A model generated the notes under the pieces. It saw only the letters and a list, made by a program, of their open reading frames with translations. It ran no database searches and was not told where the DNA came from. The translations under genes were made by a program, and so were the position numbers. From Pseudomonadales bacterium (GTDB lineage Bacteria > Pseudomonadota > Gammaproteobacteria > Pseudomonadales > Pseudohongiellaceae): a DNA stretch of 64,000 nucleotides. The stretch's first letter is position 1; each line of letters starts with the position of its first letter. Shown piece after piece: positions 1 to 8,304 of the stretch. Location: contig JAJEGU010000033.1 of the NCBI GenBank assembly GCA_022819645.1, positions 1 to 64,000 on the forward strand, in the 5' to 3' direction.

Positions 1-380
1 GCTCCCGCACGCGGGAAAAACCGCCCGAATATCGTGGTCCAGTCTCTGGAAACCGTATCGGACAGTCCGGTTTCCGGCCGGGTGGAACCATCAAGACCGA
101 ACAGGTCTTGAAAATCGCGGATTCGGGGGCGAATCAACCCATTCGTGCAATATCCGGGTTAGCCATGGGACACACAGCAAGCAAATTTTGAAGGATGTCC
201 CGTGAATTCCATCCGTGACGGGCAGAGTGACCCTCGAAATCGATTGGGGTAATTGGTCTATGTTGAGATATGAGCGCCTTTCTCACCGCGTTTTCGCAGT
301 ATTTGGGTTAAAATAAATGCTGATACTCAATCTTCTTCAGTATCCCGCCGTCCGATGACATACTTTGGAGACTACATACC
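1..380. other. non-coding or unresolved left edge
   Basis: No convincing gene is visible. Short open stretches run in from the window edge in more than one frame, but none has a start, a recognisable motif or clear codon preference. The last ~100 bases become AT-rich and must hold the promoter of the defence-like gene that starts at 381. Confidence 0.4.
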
Positions 381-1080
381 ATGAGTCCGTTAAGTACTCG
401 CAGGCAAATTGAAGGCACCTTACTGACAGTTGCTGAAATGCTTCGCCATAGGGAGGAAATAGATGCATTACATGTTTTGAACTTGGCGGAAATAGACCTT
501 GATTATATTTATAATGACAATTGGAATGGTGGCACGGAAGTTTGGAAGGCCCATTTGCGCATCCCAATCAAAATGTATGTTTCTATTGAAAAGAGCGTCA
601 AGAAATTAGTTGAAGTTATAGACAATGATGTTTCTACTGTACTTGGGGAAGATACCGGAATTTGGCTAAATGTTGAGATTGGACCACAAAAAGTTCCACC
701 AAAGAATTTTAAGTCACCCGATGGAATTATTAGCACTAGAACCAAATCAGCAGTTCTCGATGAGTTGAGGGCAAGAAAGACTGTTTGGTACGGCGATGTA
801 AACGAAGTTGAATTTCTCAATGAAATATTTGATCTTACCTCAATGCCATCATCTGATAGCAGATTCGAAGATGCAGAGGGAGACATTTGGCAGCACTGTA
901 TAAACAATGATGATTGGCCTCTCGATTGGATTTTCGATGATGAAAGATTCTCTCTATATACACTAAATCAAGATAAGTTCTTGAAATTTATTTCAAAAGT
1001 ATTGAATCCAACCGTACGTAAGGATGCCATCGAGCAAGCCCAACTTGCCGAAGCATTTAACGGACACTTAAAGCATGAGT
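381..1080 (+). pseudogene. AbiJ-NTD3-like abortive-infection protein, 3' truncated
   Basis: The first ~233 residues resemble the AbiJ N-terminal domain 3 family of phage-defence proteins as I recall it. The signature region is an acidic/aromatic block around residues 150-190 containing DSRFEDAEGDIWQH, then NNDDWPLDWIFDDERF. Coding sequence is AT-rich, unlike the GC-rich neighbours, which suggests horizontal acquisition. The frame stays open to 1181, but after about residue 233 (near FNGHLKHE) the translation becomes low-quality and is antisense to the start of a NYN-domain gene on the other strand. The native C-terminal effector part is therefore missing and the reading frame was joined to unrelated DNA near 1080. 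Family assignment is from motif memory; the truncation follows from the reading frames. Confidence 0.6.
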
Positions 1081-1213
1081 TGAGGTGGTTCCCGACGAGC
1101 TGGTTGATCGCGCTGGCCGTTTCTGCCGGATTGTTGATGTCGAATTCCGGGCGCAGGACGGGAAGTCGTTTGATCAGGTAACCGCCGTCTATCAGGATCG
1201 CTACGCGGGTCAC
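1081..1213 (-). pseudogene. NYN/PIN-like RNase gene, 5' stub only
   Basis: On the minus strand a GTG start at 1213, preceded by a good AAGGAG ribosome-binding site 5 bases away, opens a peptide beginning VTRVAILIDGGYLIKRLP. The ILIDGGYL block with the early aspartate is the hallmark N-terminus of NYN (LabA-like, PIN-fold) nucleases. About 44 residues are readable (to NQLVGNHL), then the frame enters sequence that is antisense to the AbiJ-like gene. The rest of the domain, including the later catalytic acidic residues, is absent. The intact start region and Shine-Dalgarno argue that this was a functional gene cut by a deletion, not a chance ORF. Confidence 0.6.
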
Positions 1214-1376
1214 AATCGGCTCCTTTTCGCGTGTGCAGTAAAAAGCCCCATGGGGCAGGCCTTGCTAGGGATGACCGGACCTGCGGACAGGTCAGGAGCG
1301 AGGCGTACAGCCATGGGGCGTATGCGAATAAGTATGGAGCAAGGCCCGGGCGATGTCAAACTCAACTCCCCCGTAC

Positions 1377-1475
1377 CAGCAATTCTCATTATGGCAATGG
1401 CCGCGCTCACATCAGTCATTCTGCGCGCAGTCGCGGAATGACATGAAGGTTGGAGCGCCAAAATGAGAATAGCTG
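1377..1475 (-). mobile_element. MITE-1 copy, 99 bp short form
   Basis: The ends are CAGCAATTCTCATT and AATGAGAATAGCTG, an inverted repeat with one mismatch. The element is flanked by the 9-bp direct repeat CCCCCGTAC at 1368-1376 and 1476-1484, a target-site duplication. Inside is one REP-A palindrome (CATTCTGCGCGCAGTCGCGGAATGAC). It lies in the opposite orientation to the copies at 8122 and 59054 and lacks about 55 internal bases. Confidence 0.85.
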
Positions 1476-1613
1476 CCCCCGTACACCAGATTTGACTATA
1501 TCTCCTTTCAATGGGGTCGGCGAGATATCGCAAGGCATGGTTTCTGCGAGCAGATCAAGCATCATTGAAGGGCTGGCGCCATAGATATTTGATCGAATCG
1601 ATGCATTTGAATT

Positions 1614-1702
1614 CGGCAATTCCCATTTTGGAGCTTCATTTTCAATGTTATTCTGCGCGAAGTGAAGCGTGGTCACGGAATCTCTTTGAGGATTCTGCGA
1701 GG
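1614..1702 (+). mobile_element. degenerate MITE-1 remnant
   Basis: CGGCAATTCCCATTTTGGAG matches the MITE-1 left end with substitutions. It is followed by a diverged REP-A unit (ATTCTGCGCGAAGTGAAGCG, then GGAATCTCTTTG). The right terminal repeat is not recognisable. An old, decayed copy; nothing else is seen between the NYN stub and bax. Confidence 0.55.
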
Positions 1703-1746
1703 TTGGTGCATGCCATCCCTGGCGTGACTTTTGTGATTTCGATTAG

Positions 1747-1780
1747 CCCCAGTCTCGACATCCTGTCGAGCCGTTCGGCA
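1747..1780 (-). repeat. REP-B palindromic repeat abutting the bax stop codon
   Basis: On the minus strand it reads CGAACGGCTCGACAGG then ATGTCGAGACTGGGGCT, containing the stem CTCGAC/GTCGAG. Related copies lie at 10196-10333, 12658-12752 and 23199-23247. Its first base follows the bax stop codon directly, so it may act as transcript end or 3' mRNA stabiliser. Confidence 0.55.
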
Positions 1781-2656
1781 CTAATCGATCATGCCGATTA
1801 CGGCGAGATAGTCCCTGTCTCTTGCGGTGAGGTCGTTCTGGACGATGATGGTTTGCAGTTCGTCCACATAGTTGCGACCGCGCTGGGAGTAGCGGTTCAG
1901 ACCGAAAGCGAGGACCAGGGGATCGAGTTCCCGCTGCTGCAATTTCATGGTTTGCCGCAGTTCACGAAAGAACTGGTAGTTTTCATTGGTGTTGAGATTG
2001 ACGAAATAGGCTGACATGGCGTCGTGGAGAGTGGTGAAGCTGCGCACTTCGTGGATTGCGCCCTGGCTCCGTTGCCGGGGGACGATGCCGCAGCCGGGGG
2101 TGTAGCACCACTGGCCGAAAACATTGTTGCCCTCCCGGGTAAACCGGGAAGTGCCCCAGGCGGATTCATTGGCCGCCTGGGCCAGCACCAGGGAAGTGGG
2201 CACCACATCCACCCGGAACAGCAATTCATCGAGCCAGGCGCCGCGGTCGCTGAAATCTTCCTCCGCCACTTCATAGCGCGCGGCCAACTCCAGCAGCCAG
2301 TCGCGGGAATCCCGGGTCAGGGCGCCGTCGCCGCGCAGGGTTTCGCTGATGGCCACCAGACGCAGGCGATCCAGGGAGATGAGGTGATTCTGCTCATTCA
2401 CGTAGTCCTGCAGGAAGTTGAGAAAGGTCTCCTTCCGCTCCACCACGGTTTTGGCCAGGGTCAGGTCGGGGAAAACCGATTGCGGGGCCGGCTCGGACGG
2501 AATCGCCGGCGCGACCACAAGCGGTTCTTCCGTGATCACTTCTCCATTGCCAGGGAAAAACGCGGATGCCGCCAGCAATACCGCAGCCACCGCCGCCACT
2601 AGCAGGTGCTCGGTGACGAATGCGGTCAGGCCTTCGCTTTTTCTGACGGTTTCCAT
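1781..2656 (-). CDS. bax: Bax-like N-acetylglucosaminidase, membrane anchored
   Basis: A 291-residue protein with one N-terminal membrane segment (about residues 17-34), a Pro/Ala-rich linker, and a C-terminal peptidoglycan glucosaminidase domain of the Bax type. The predicted catalytic glutamate lies in AQAANESAWGTSRF, followed by GNNVFGQWCY and AMSAYFVNLNTN, typical of the family. It probably cleaves cell-wall glycan in the periplasm. It lies 55 bases downstream of bolA on the same strand, so the two may share a transcript, which fits the link of BolA with cell-wall morphology. Length matches E. coli Bax (about 274 aa). The stop abuts a REP-B palindrome. Confidence 0.85.
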   Translation of the reverse strand: METVRKSEGLTAFVTEHLLVAAVAAVLLAASAFFPGNGEVITEEPLVVAPAIPSEPAPQSVFPDLTLAKTVVERKETFLNFLQDYVNEQNHLISLDRLRLVAISETLRGDGALTRDSRDWLLELAARYEVAEEDFSDRGAWLDELLFRVDVVPTSLVLAQAANESAWGTSRFTREGNNVFGQWCYTPGCGIVPRQRSQGAIHEVRSFTTLHDAMSAYFVNLNTNENYQFFRELRQTMKLQQRELDPLVLAFGLNRYSQRGRNYVDELQTIIVQNDLTARDRDYLAVIGMID

Positions 2657-2711
2657 GGTCCAATCAGTTCTCGATCATCGCCATGAGTGGGACGCGGCCT
2701 TGCTCACCCGC

Positions 2712-3041
2712 TCAAACCGCAGTCCGGCTTCCGCCGCGGCAATCCGGCGATGGGGGAATGTCTCGCCCTCTTTCCCGCCACTCCCGGGGCGTGTACAGAT
2801 GGAGCGCGAGGGCGTGGACGCCGCCGGCAAGCTCGTCGGCAAACAGGCGGTACAAAAGCTGGTGCCGCCGCACCCGGCCCATGCCGGCAAATCGTTCCGC
2901 CACAGCGGTGAGCCGGAAGTGCGAATCGCTGGCCGGCCCGCTGTGCATGTGACTTTCGTTCACAATCTCCAGAAACGCCGGCGCCAGCTCGCGCCGGGCT
3001 TTCTGTTCCAGCACCGCCTGGATGGAACTTGCGTGTGGCAT
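2712..3041 (-). CDS. bolA: BolA family protein
   Basis: A 109-residue protein with the BolA fold signature: ELAPAFLEIVNESHMHSG (strand plus conserved His), DSHFRLTAVAERF, RRHQLLYRLFADEL and HALALHLYTPREW. BolA proteins bind [2Fe-2S] clusters with monothiol glutaredoxins and also act as DNA-binding morphology and stress regulators. The conserved histidine in the HALALHLY strand is present. It is transcribed toward bax. An upstream Met-rich extension in the same region is not supported, because the family N-terminus begins close to the chosen ATG. Confidence 0.88.
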   Translation of the reverse strand: MPHASSIQAVLEQKARRELAPAFLEIVNESHMHSGPASDSHFRLTAVAERFAGMGRVRRHQLLYRLFADELAGGVHALALHLYTPREWRERGRDIPPSPDCRGGSRTAV

Positions 3042-3230
3042 GACTGACCAGCCGCCTCATGGCATCTGGGGGCCTGCGGCGCAGGCTCCCAGGGCGCGCA
3101 CTATACTGTAAAATCGACCCTAGGCCAATATTTCATGACCGGGAAACAGCGTATCGGCAGCCCGGTTCGGTACTTTACGCCGAACCGACTGACGAATCAG
3201 GCTTGACCCGCGCGTTCCTGCAGACTGCGT

Positions 3231-3270
3231 GAGATTCTGCGACTGCGCTTCGCGGCGCGCGGAATGACGA
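3231..3270. repeat. REP-A palindrome upstream of rbgA
   Basis: GAGATTCTGCGACTGCGCTT then CGCGGAATGACGAG forms an imperfect palindrome of the REP-A family. It ends 15 bases before the rbgA start codon. A separate short GC palindrome (GCCTGCGGCGCAGGC) lies at about 3073-3087. Confidence 0.7.
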
Positions 3271-3285
3271 GTGAGAGACTTCACC

Positions 3286-4149
3286 GTGGCGATTTCCTGG
3301 TATCCCGGCCATATGCACAAGGCGCGCAAGGAACTCGGGGCGCTGTTGCGCGGGGCCGGGCTCGCCATGGAAGTGCTCGACGCCCGTATTCCCGGGGCAA
3401 GTTCGAATCCCTTGCTCGAACGCATGCGGGGAACCTTGCCGCTAATCCGCATCCTCAACAAGTCCGATCTCGCCGACCCGGAAACCACCACCGCCTGGTT
3501 GTCGCACTATGCCGCCGACAGCGGCAACGCCTGCCTGGCGAATGGCCGTGACGCTCCATTGGATCCGGCGCGGTTGAACCGCCAACTCCGGCGTCTGGTG
3601 GAAAATGCGGGAAGTGGAGTCCTGATTGCCATCATCGGCATCCCCAATGTGGGCAAGTCCTCGCTGCTGAATCTGCTGGCGGGTCGCAAACTGGCCCGGA
3701 CCGGCAATATGCCGGCGATTACCCGCCGGCAGCAGGCTGCGGCATACCATGCAGACTGGACCCTGGTGGATACCCCCGGAATGTTGCGGCCGAAGCTGGA
3801 AGACCAGCGCGCGGCCCTGCTCATGGCGAGCGCCGGCAGTATCGGCGCGGCCGCCATCGACACCAGCGAGATTGGCGCCTTTCTGGCGGATCGCCTGCTC
3901 GCCGGGTATCGCCATGCGCTGGAGCAACGCTATGGAATCACTGCCGCCGACAACACAGCGGAAGCGGTATTTGATAGGATTGCCCACGCTCGCGGCGCCC
4001 GCCGGAAAGGCGGGGCGGCAGACCTGGAGCGGGCCGCAAGCATCCTGCTGCAGGACTTTCGCAGCGCCAGGCTTGGCCGAATCAGCCTGGAATTTCCGCC
4101 AGGTTTCCGTCCACCGCCAAATTCACCAGAAGCAATGAGTGCAACATGA
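3286..4149 (+). CDS. rbgA: YlqF/RbgA-type circularly permuted ribosome-assembly GTPase
   Basis: A 287-residue GTPase with the motif order G4-G1-G3 that defines the circularly permuted YlqF/YawG class: NKSD near residue 62, GIPNVGKSS near 124, DTPG near 167. The family N-terminus (xxxWYPGHMxKA) places the start at the GTG at 3286, not at the GTG 15 bases upstream inside the REP palindrome. RbgA proteins act late in 50S subunit assembly. The stop overlaps the next start by four bases (ATGA), so it is translationally coupled to the M16C protease. The C-terminal extension is lower in conservation. Confidence 0.85.
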   Translation: MAISWYPGHMHKARKELGALLRGAGLAMEVLDARIPGASSNPLLERMRGTLPLIRILNKSDLADPETTTAWLSHYAADSGNACLANGRDAPLDPARLNRQLRRLVENAGSGVLIAIIGIPNVGKSSLLNLLAGRKLARTGNMPAITRRQQAAAYHADWTLVDTPGMLRPKLEDQRAALLMASAGSIGAAAIDTSEIGAFLADRLLAGYRHALEQRYGITAADNTAEAVFDRIAHARGARRKGGAADLERAASILLQDFRSARLGRISLEFPPGFRPPPNSPEAMSAT

Positions 4150-7109
4150 TCGAGACCAGCGCCCAACTTTCCATCGACGACGCCAGCCCCGAGGCGCATC
4201 CCGCCTTCGAATGGCGCCGCAGCCACCCCATCGCCTCGCTGAATATCAGCGTGGAGGAATACCGGCATCGCGGCACCGGCGCCCCGCACTATCATCTCGA
4301 CAGCGACAGTCCGGAGAACGTGTTTCTCGTGGCCCTTCGCACGGCGCCCATGGACTCCACCGGCGTCGCCCACATTCTCGAGCACACCAGCCTCTGCGGC
4401 AGCGCCCGCTTTCCCGTGCGGGACCCGTTCTTCATGATGACCCGGCGCTCGCTGAATACTTTCATGAACGCTTTCACCAGCAGCGACTGGACCGCGTATC
4501 CCTTCGCCAGCAAGAACAGGAAAGATTTCAACAACCTTCTGCACGTGTATATGGACGCCGTGTTTTTCCCGAATCTGAACGAACTCGATTTCGCCCAGGA
4601 AGGGCACCGGCTGGAATTCGCCAAGGCCGATGACCCCGGCGCCGAACTGCAGCTCAAGGGCGTGGTCTACAACGAAATGAAAGGCGCCATGAGTTCGCCG
4701 GTGAGCGTGCTGTGGCATACCATGTGCCGCTACCTGTTCCCGGAAACCACCTACCATTTCAACAGCGGCGGAGAACCGGGCGAGATTCCCAAGCTCGGCT
4801 ACCGGCAGTTGCTTGATTTCCACCGCCGCCATTACCACCCGGGCAACTCGGTTTTCATGACTTTTGGCGATATTCCCGCCAGCGAGCATCAGGCGAATTT
4901 CGAATCGCTCGCCTTGAATCAATTCGAGCCGCTGGAGACGGCGGTGGAGATTCCCGACGAGGCGCGCCACATCGCGCCGGTGCGGGTGGAAGAGCGTTAT
5001 TTTTGCGAAGACGGGCAGCTTGATGATCGCAAGACCCATGTGGTTCTCGGCTGGCTGCTTGGCCACAGCACCGATCTGGAGCAGCAGTTCCAGGCCCAGT
5101 TGCTTTCCAGTGTCCTGCTCGACAATAGCGCCAGTCCCCTGCTCCAGGCGCTGGAATCAAGCGAACTGGGCGCTTCGCCATCGCCGTTGTGCGGACTTGA
5201 ATCCTCCCATCGCGAAATGAGTTTCATGGCTGGCCTCGAAGGCTGTTCGGCGGACGCCACCCAGGCGGTGGAAGAGCTGATTATCGGCGTGCTCGAAAAA
5301 GTCGCCCGGGAAGGCATACCGGGAGAGCAGGTGGAAGCCGCGCTGCACCAGCTCGAACTCGACCAGCGGGAGATTACCGGCGGCTCGTATCCCTATGGGC
5401 TGCAACTGATTCTCGCCGGACTGCCCGCGGCGATTCACCGCGGTGACCCGGTGGCCATGCTCAATCTCGAGCCGGTGCTTGCGCGGCTGCGGCGGCAAAT
5501 CACCGATCCGGACTTCATTCCCGGGCTCATCAGGAGCCTGCTGCTCGACAACCCCCACCGGGTCAGCCTCACCCTCAAGCCCGACCCGGAACTCGCCGCC
5601 CGCAAGAGCGCCGCGGAAAGCCGCCGGCTTGCCGCAATCCGGTCCAGACTCGGCGAGCAGGAAAAAAATGCGATTTTGGAACAGTCGCGCCGACTCCAGG
5701 AAAGGCAGATGCGGGAGGACGACCCGGAGATACTGCCCCGGGTCGGGCTTGACGATGTGCCTCCGCAAATCAGCGAACCCCGGCGGCGGGACTTGCGCCT
5801 GTCCACGGGCGACCCGGTCAGCTACTACGCCCAGGGCGCCAATGGCCTTGCCTACCAGCAAGTGGTCTACCGGTTGCCGCAACTGAATGAGGAGTTGCTC
5901 GACAGCCTGCAACTCTACGCCGCCTGTCTTGGTGAATTCGGCATCGGCGCCAGGGATTATGCCGAGGTCCAGATCTGGCAATCCCGCATTTGCGGAGGCA
6001 TCGGCGGATTCAGCAGCATCCGGCCCCACTATGGCGAAGTGCAGTCGAATCATGCCCTGTTCAGCCTGTCGGCGAAATGTCTGCTTGGCAATCACCGGGC
6101 ATTGACCGAATTGCTTCGCGCCACCATCGACGAAATGCGATTCGACGAGGGCCGCCGCCTGAAGGAACTGATCGAACAGATCCAGTCGCGCAAGGAAAAC
6201 AGCATCACCTCCCAGGGACACAGTCTCGCCATGAGCCTGGCGAGCAGCAGAATGAGCCCCGCCGCCCTGCTTTCACACCGGACCAGCGGCCTGGAAAGCA
6301 TCCGCCGCCTGCGGGAACTTGCCAGCGATATCTCCGGGGCCGAAGCCCAAAGCCGCCTGCTTGCCCGATTCGCCGAACTGCATCAAGCGATCCGCGCCAG
6401 CGAACGCCGGTTTCTACTGATTGCGGAAGAGGAACACCGCCAGCGATTGCATGACGACCTCGAAGCCGTATGGGGAGAAAGCGCCGCCACGACCGCAGGC
6501 GGAAAATCCCTTTCCCTGCCGGAGACGCGGGAAAACGTCTGCGAAGCCTGGACCACGGCGACCTCGGTGAATTTCTGCGCCAAGGCCTGGCCCACCGTGC
6601 CCTCGGGGCATGAGGACAATCCCGTGCTGCACGTGCTTGGCCGCTTCGTCAACAATGGTTTCCTGCACCGCGCCGTCCGCGAGCAGGGCGGCGCCTATGG
6701 CAGCGGCGCGGGCCAGCACTCCGGCGCGGCGGTATTCCGCTGTTTTTCCTACCGCGACCCCCGCCTCGGCGACACCCTGGCGGATTTCGACCGGGCCCTT
6801 GACTGGGTATTGCGGGGCAGGCATCGGGAGCGCCAGCTCGAAGAGGCCATCCTCGGCGTCATCGCCGCCATGGACAAGCCATCCTCCCCCGCCGGAGAAG
6901 CCAAGACCGCCTTCTACAACCACCTCTTCGGCCGCAGTCTCGAACAAAGGCTCGCCTTCCGCCAACGCGTACTGGCAACCACAGTGGCAGACCTGCAAGC
7001 CGTAACCGAACGTTACTTCCACCCCGAAACCGCCAGCCACGGCATCATCACCTCCCGGGAAACCGCCGAAACCCTGCAACTCCCAAACCTCACCGTGGTG
7101 AATTTGTAG
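4146..7109 (+). CDS. M16C zinc metallopeptidase, PreP-like
   Basis: A 987-residue inverzincin. The zinc-binding HxxEH motif is HILEH near residue 79, in context with TSLCGS and RDPFFMMTRRSLNTFMNA, diagnostic of the M16C presequence-protease clade. The distal zinc-ligand glutamate would be in GVVYNEMKGAM (residues 172-182). The middle holds the M16C-associated domain and the C-terminal half the inactive M16-like lobes, including GGAYGSGAG. Full family length. No signal peptide is seen, so it probably degrades oligopeptides in the cytosol. Coupled by an ATGA overlap to rbgA and followed after 2 bases by a small exported protein. Confidence 0.88.
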   Translation: MIETSAQLSIDDASPEAHPAFEWRRSHPIASLNISVEEYRHRGTGAPHYHLDSDSPENVFLVALRTAPMDSTGVAHILEHTSLCGSARFPVRDPFFMMTRRSLNTFMNAFTSSDWTAYPFASKNRKDFNNLLHVYMDAVFFPNLNELDFAQEGHRLEFAKADDPGAELQLKGVVYNEMKGAMSSPVSVLWHTMCRYLFPETTYHFNSGGEPGEIPKLGYRQLLDFHRRHYHPGNSVFMTFGDIPASEHQANFESLALNQFEPLETAVEIPDEARHIAPVRVEERYFCEDGQLDDRKTHVVLGWLLGHSTDLEQQFQAQLLSSVLLDNSASPLLQALESSELGASPSPLCGLESSHREMSFMAGLEGCSADATQAVEELIIGVLEKVAREGIPGEQVEAALHQLELDQREITGGSYPYGLQLILAGLPAAIHRGDPVAMLNLEPVLARLRRQITDPDFIPGLIRSLLLDNPHRVSLTLKPDPELAARKSAAESRRLAAIRSRLGEQEKNAILEQSRRLQERQMREDDPEILPRVGLDDVPPQISEPRRRDLRLSTGDPVSYYAQGANGLAYQQVVYRLPQLNEELLDSLQLYAACLGEFGIGARDYAEVQIWQSRICGGIGGFSSIRPHYGEVQSNHALFSLSAKCLLGNHRALTELLRATIDEMRFDEGRRLKELIEQIQSRKENSITSQGHSLAMSLASSRMSPAALLSHRTSGLESIRRLRELASDISGAEAQSRLLARFAELHQAIRASERRFLLIAEEEHRQRLHDDLEAVWGESAATTAGGKSLSLPETRENVCEAWTTATSVNFCAKAWPTVPSGHEDNPVLHVLGRFVNNGFLHRAVREQGGAYGSGAGQHSGAAVFRCFSYRDPRLGDTLADFDRALDWVLRGRHRERQLEEAILGVIAAMDKPSSPAGEAKTAFYNHLFGRSLEQRLAFRQRVLATTVADLQAVTERYFHPETASHGIITSRETAETLQLPNLTVVNL

Positions 7110-7111
7110 CC

Positions 7112-7636
7112 GTGCTCCGCCATGTGATCTTGATGGCGGCGCTGCTGCTTTTCTCAACCGCGGAAGCGGGCCAGGCGGGGGAAGGCGTCAAATTCGCTTT
7201 TTATTCGGCGAGCTGGCAGGAGAACAACCGGGACCTGCTGCGAGTGGTGGCGTTCAATCCCCTGGAGACCGAAGTCCGGATTGAAAGCATCGATTTTGTG
7301 GACCTGCGGGCGCCGGGCGGCGGCTCGCTGGAATTGCGGCTTGGGCTCGATGTGCCCGCGGGCGGCTATGCCGAGCGGGAAATGGAATATGTCGACCTGC
7401 TCGGCGATAGCGAGTGTATCAGCGACACCCTGGCCGGCGACTGGCGACTCGTGGAGATTTCCAACTACACACTCAATCCCTCGGTGCGCAATCTCATCAT
7501 CGAGAACACCGAGTCCTTCCGCATCTATCAATGCGTGCAGAATGTGGAAACCCGGATCTCGGAAGCCGCCACCGGCGCCGTGACCGAAACCCGGGAATGG
7601 GTGCTGTACCACTTCGAATCGCTTGCCGACCGATAA
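7112..7636 (+). CDS. small exported protein of unknown function
   Basis: A GTG-initiated 174-residue protein beginning two bases after the M16C stop, so probably co-transcribed. A hydrophobic signal peptide (residues 3-18, cleavage near AEAGQA) predicts export. The mature part is acidic and beta-rich, with two cysteines (near residues 107 and 146, in GDSECISDT and RIYQCVQN) that could form a disulfide. I do not recognise the family. Its tight linkage to the protease is the only functional hint. Confidence 0.65.
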   Translation: MLRHVILMAALLLFSTAEAGQAGEGVKFAFYSASWQENNRDLLRVVAFNPLETEVRIESIDFVDLRAPGGGSLELRLGLDVPAGGYAEREMEYVDLLGDSECISDTLAGDWRLVEISNYTLNPSVRNLIIENTESFRIYQCVQNVETRISEAATGAVTETREWVLYHFESLADR

Positions 7637-7671
7637 CGGGATTGCAATTCCCGACACCAAACAAGACCAGC

Positions 7672-7707
7672 GAGATTCTGCGACTCCGCTCCGCGCAGAA
7701 TGACGGG
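7672..7707. repeat. REP-A palindrome
   Basis: GAGATTCTGCGACTCCGCTC then CGCGCAGAATGACGGG forms a near-perfect palindrome, 35 bases after the preceding stop. The following ~100 bases are unusually AT-rich and hold no supported gene. Confidence 0.75.
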
Positions 7708-7936
7708 TGAGGCCCGGTCAGCGATATTGAAAGCAATTAATCATTATAAATCAATATGTTAAAGATTTTCGTCATTTTTTCTTATATATTGATTTATACA
7801 GTCATTTCGCACGAAACCGCACACGGAAGCGCATTCTGGAACAACCGCATGAAAGCGAAGCCGCAACCCGACCGCCCCAGTAGCCGCCAGTTCCACGATC
7901 CCCCCTTTCCGCTTGTTCATGGCCGGAAAATCGCTT

Positions 7937-8018
7937 AGGGAAGCTCTGATCAAGTCAGAGCTTCCCTGCGGCACAGGGAAGTGCCGCCGAATTCGATGGC
8001 GTAAGCCATTGAATTCGG
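7937..8018. other. tandem array of three near-perfect hairpins (candidate structured RNA or palindromic element)
   Basis: Three back-to-back stem-loops with almost no spacer: AGGGAAGCTCTGA/TCAGAGCTTCCCT (13 bp perfect, loop TCAAG, 7937-7967); GCGGCAC/GTGCCGC (7 bp, 7968-7987); CCGAATTCGATGGC/GCCATTGAATTCGG (14 bp, one G-T wobble, loop GTAA, 7987-8018). The rest of the 7637-8304 intergenic region contains a REP-A unit and a MITE-1 copy. The first hairpin has a relative at 56757-56782. Confidence 0.6.
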
Positions 8019-8121
8019 GATACTTAGAGGGCGATTCGGGGGGTTGCGGCATACCCGTTGACACTCCCCAGCGCATTATCCTAGCATTCATTGATCGCGA
8101 CAAAGGGATTTACCCATTATC

Positions 8122-8276
8122 CAGCAATTCTCATTTTGGCGCCCCAACCTTCATGTCATTCTGCGCGAAGCGAAGCGTAGTCGCAGAATCTCTTGCAATG
8201 GCCACGCGATGAGATCCTGCGACTGCACACAGGATGACTGATATGAGCGCACCCATTGCCATAATGAGAATTGCTG
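8122..8276 (+). mobile_element. MITE-1 copy, ~155 bp full form
   Basis: The terminal inverted repeats are CAGCAATTCTCATT and AATGAGAATTGCTG. Two head-to-head REP-A-like palindromes lie inside. The flanks carry CCCATTAT at 8113-8120 and 8278-8285, an 8-bp target duplication with one extra C on each side. It ends 28 bases before the start codon of the lipoprotein gene, so it sits in or supplies that gene's promoter region. Confidence 0.85.
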
Positions 8277-8304
8277 CCCCATTATTGTAATCGGAGGACT
8301 GAAA

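Noticed and set aside
1..112. Possible C-terminal end of a gene entering from the left edge
   Set aside because: Open stretches exist in more than one frame and none shows a recognisable family; it cannot be decided from this window.
1085..1441. 118-codon plus-strand frame after the AbiJ-like fragment
   Set aside because: It translates the antisense of the NYN stub, then repeat DNA and MITE-1; no family features.
3071..3092. Solo MITE-2 end near bolA
   Set aside because: GCCTGCGGCGCAGGCTCC shares words with the MITE-2 end but is a short self-palindrome without the GGAATTC part or a CTAG flank.
3930..5066. 378-codon minus-strand open frame
   Set aside because: Overlaps the rbgA end and the start of the M16C protease gene, both of which have clear family motifs on the plus strand.
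7756..7938. 60-codon plus-strand ORF in AT-rich DNA
   Set aside because: No ribosome-binding site and a composition shift halfway; the hydrophobic start is explained by AT-richness. Not supported as a gene.
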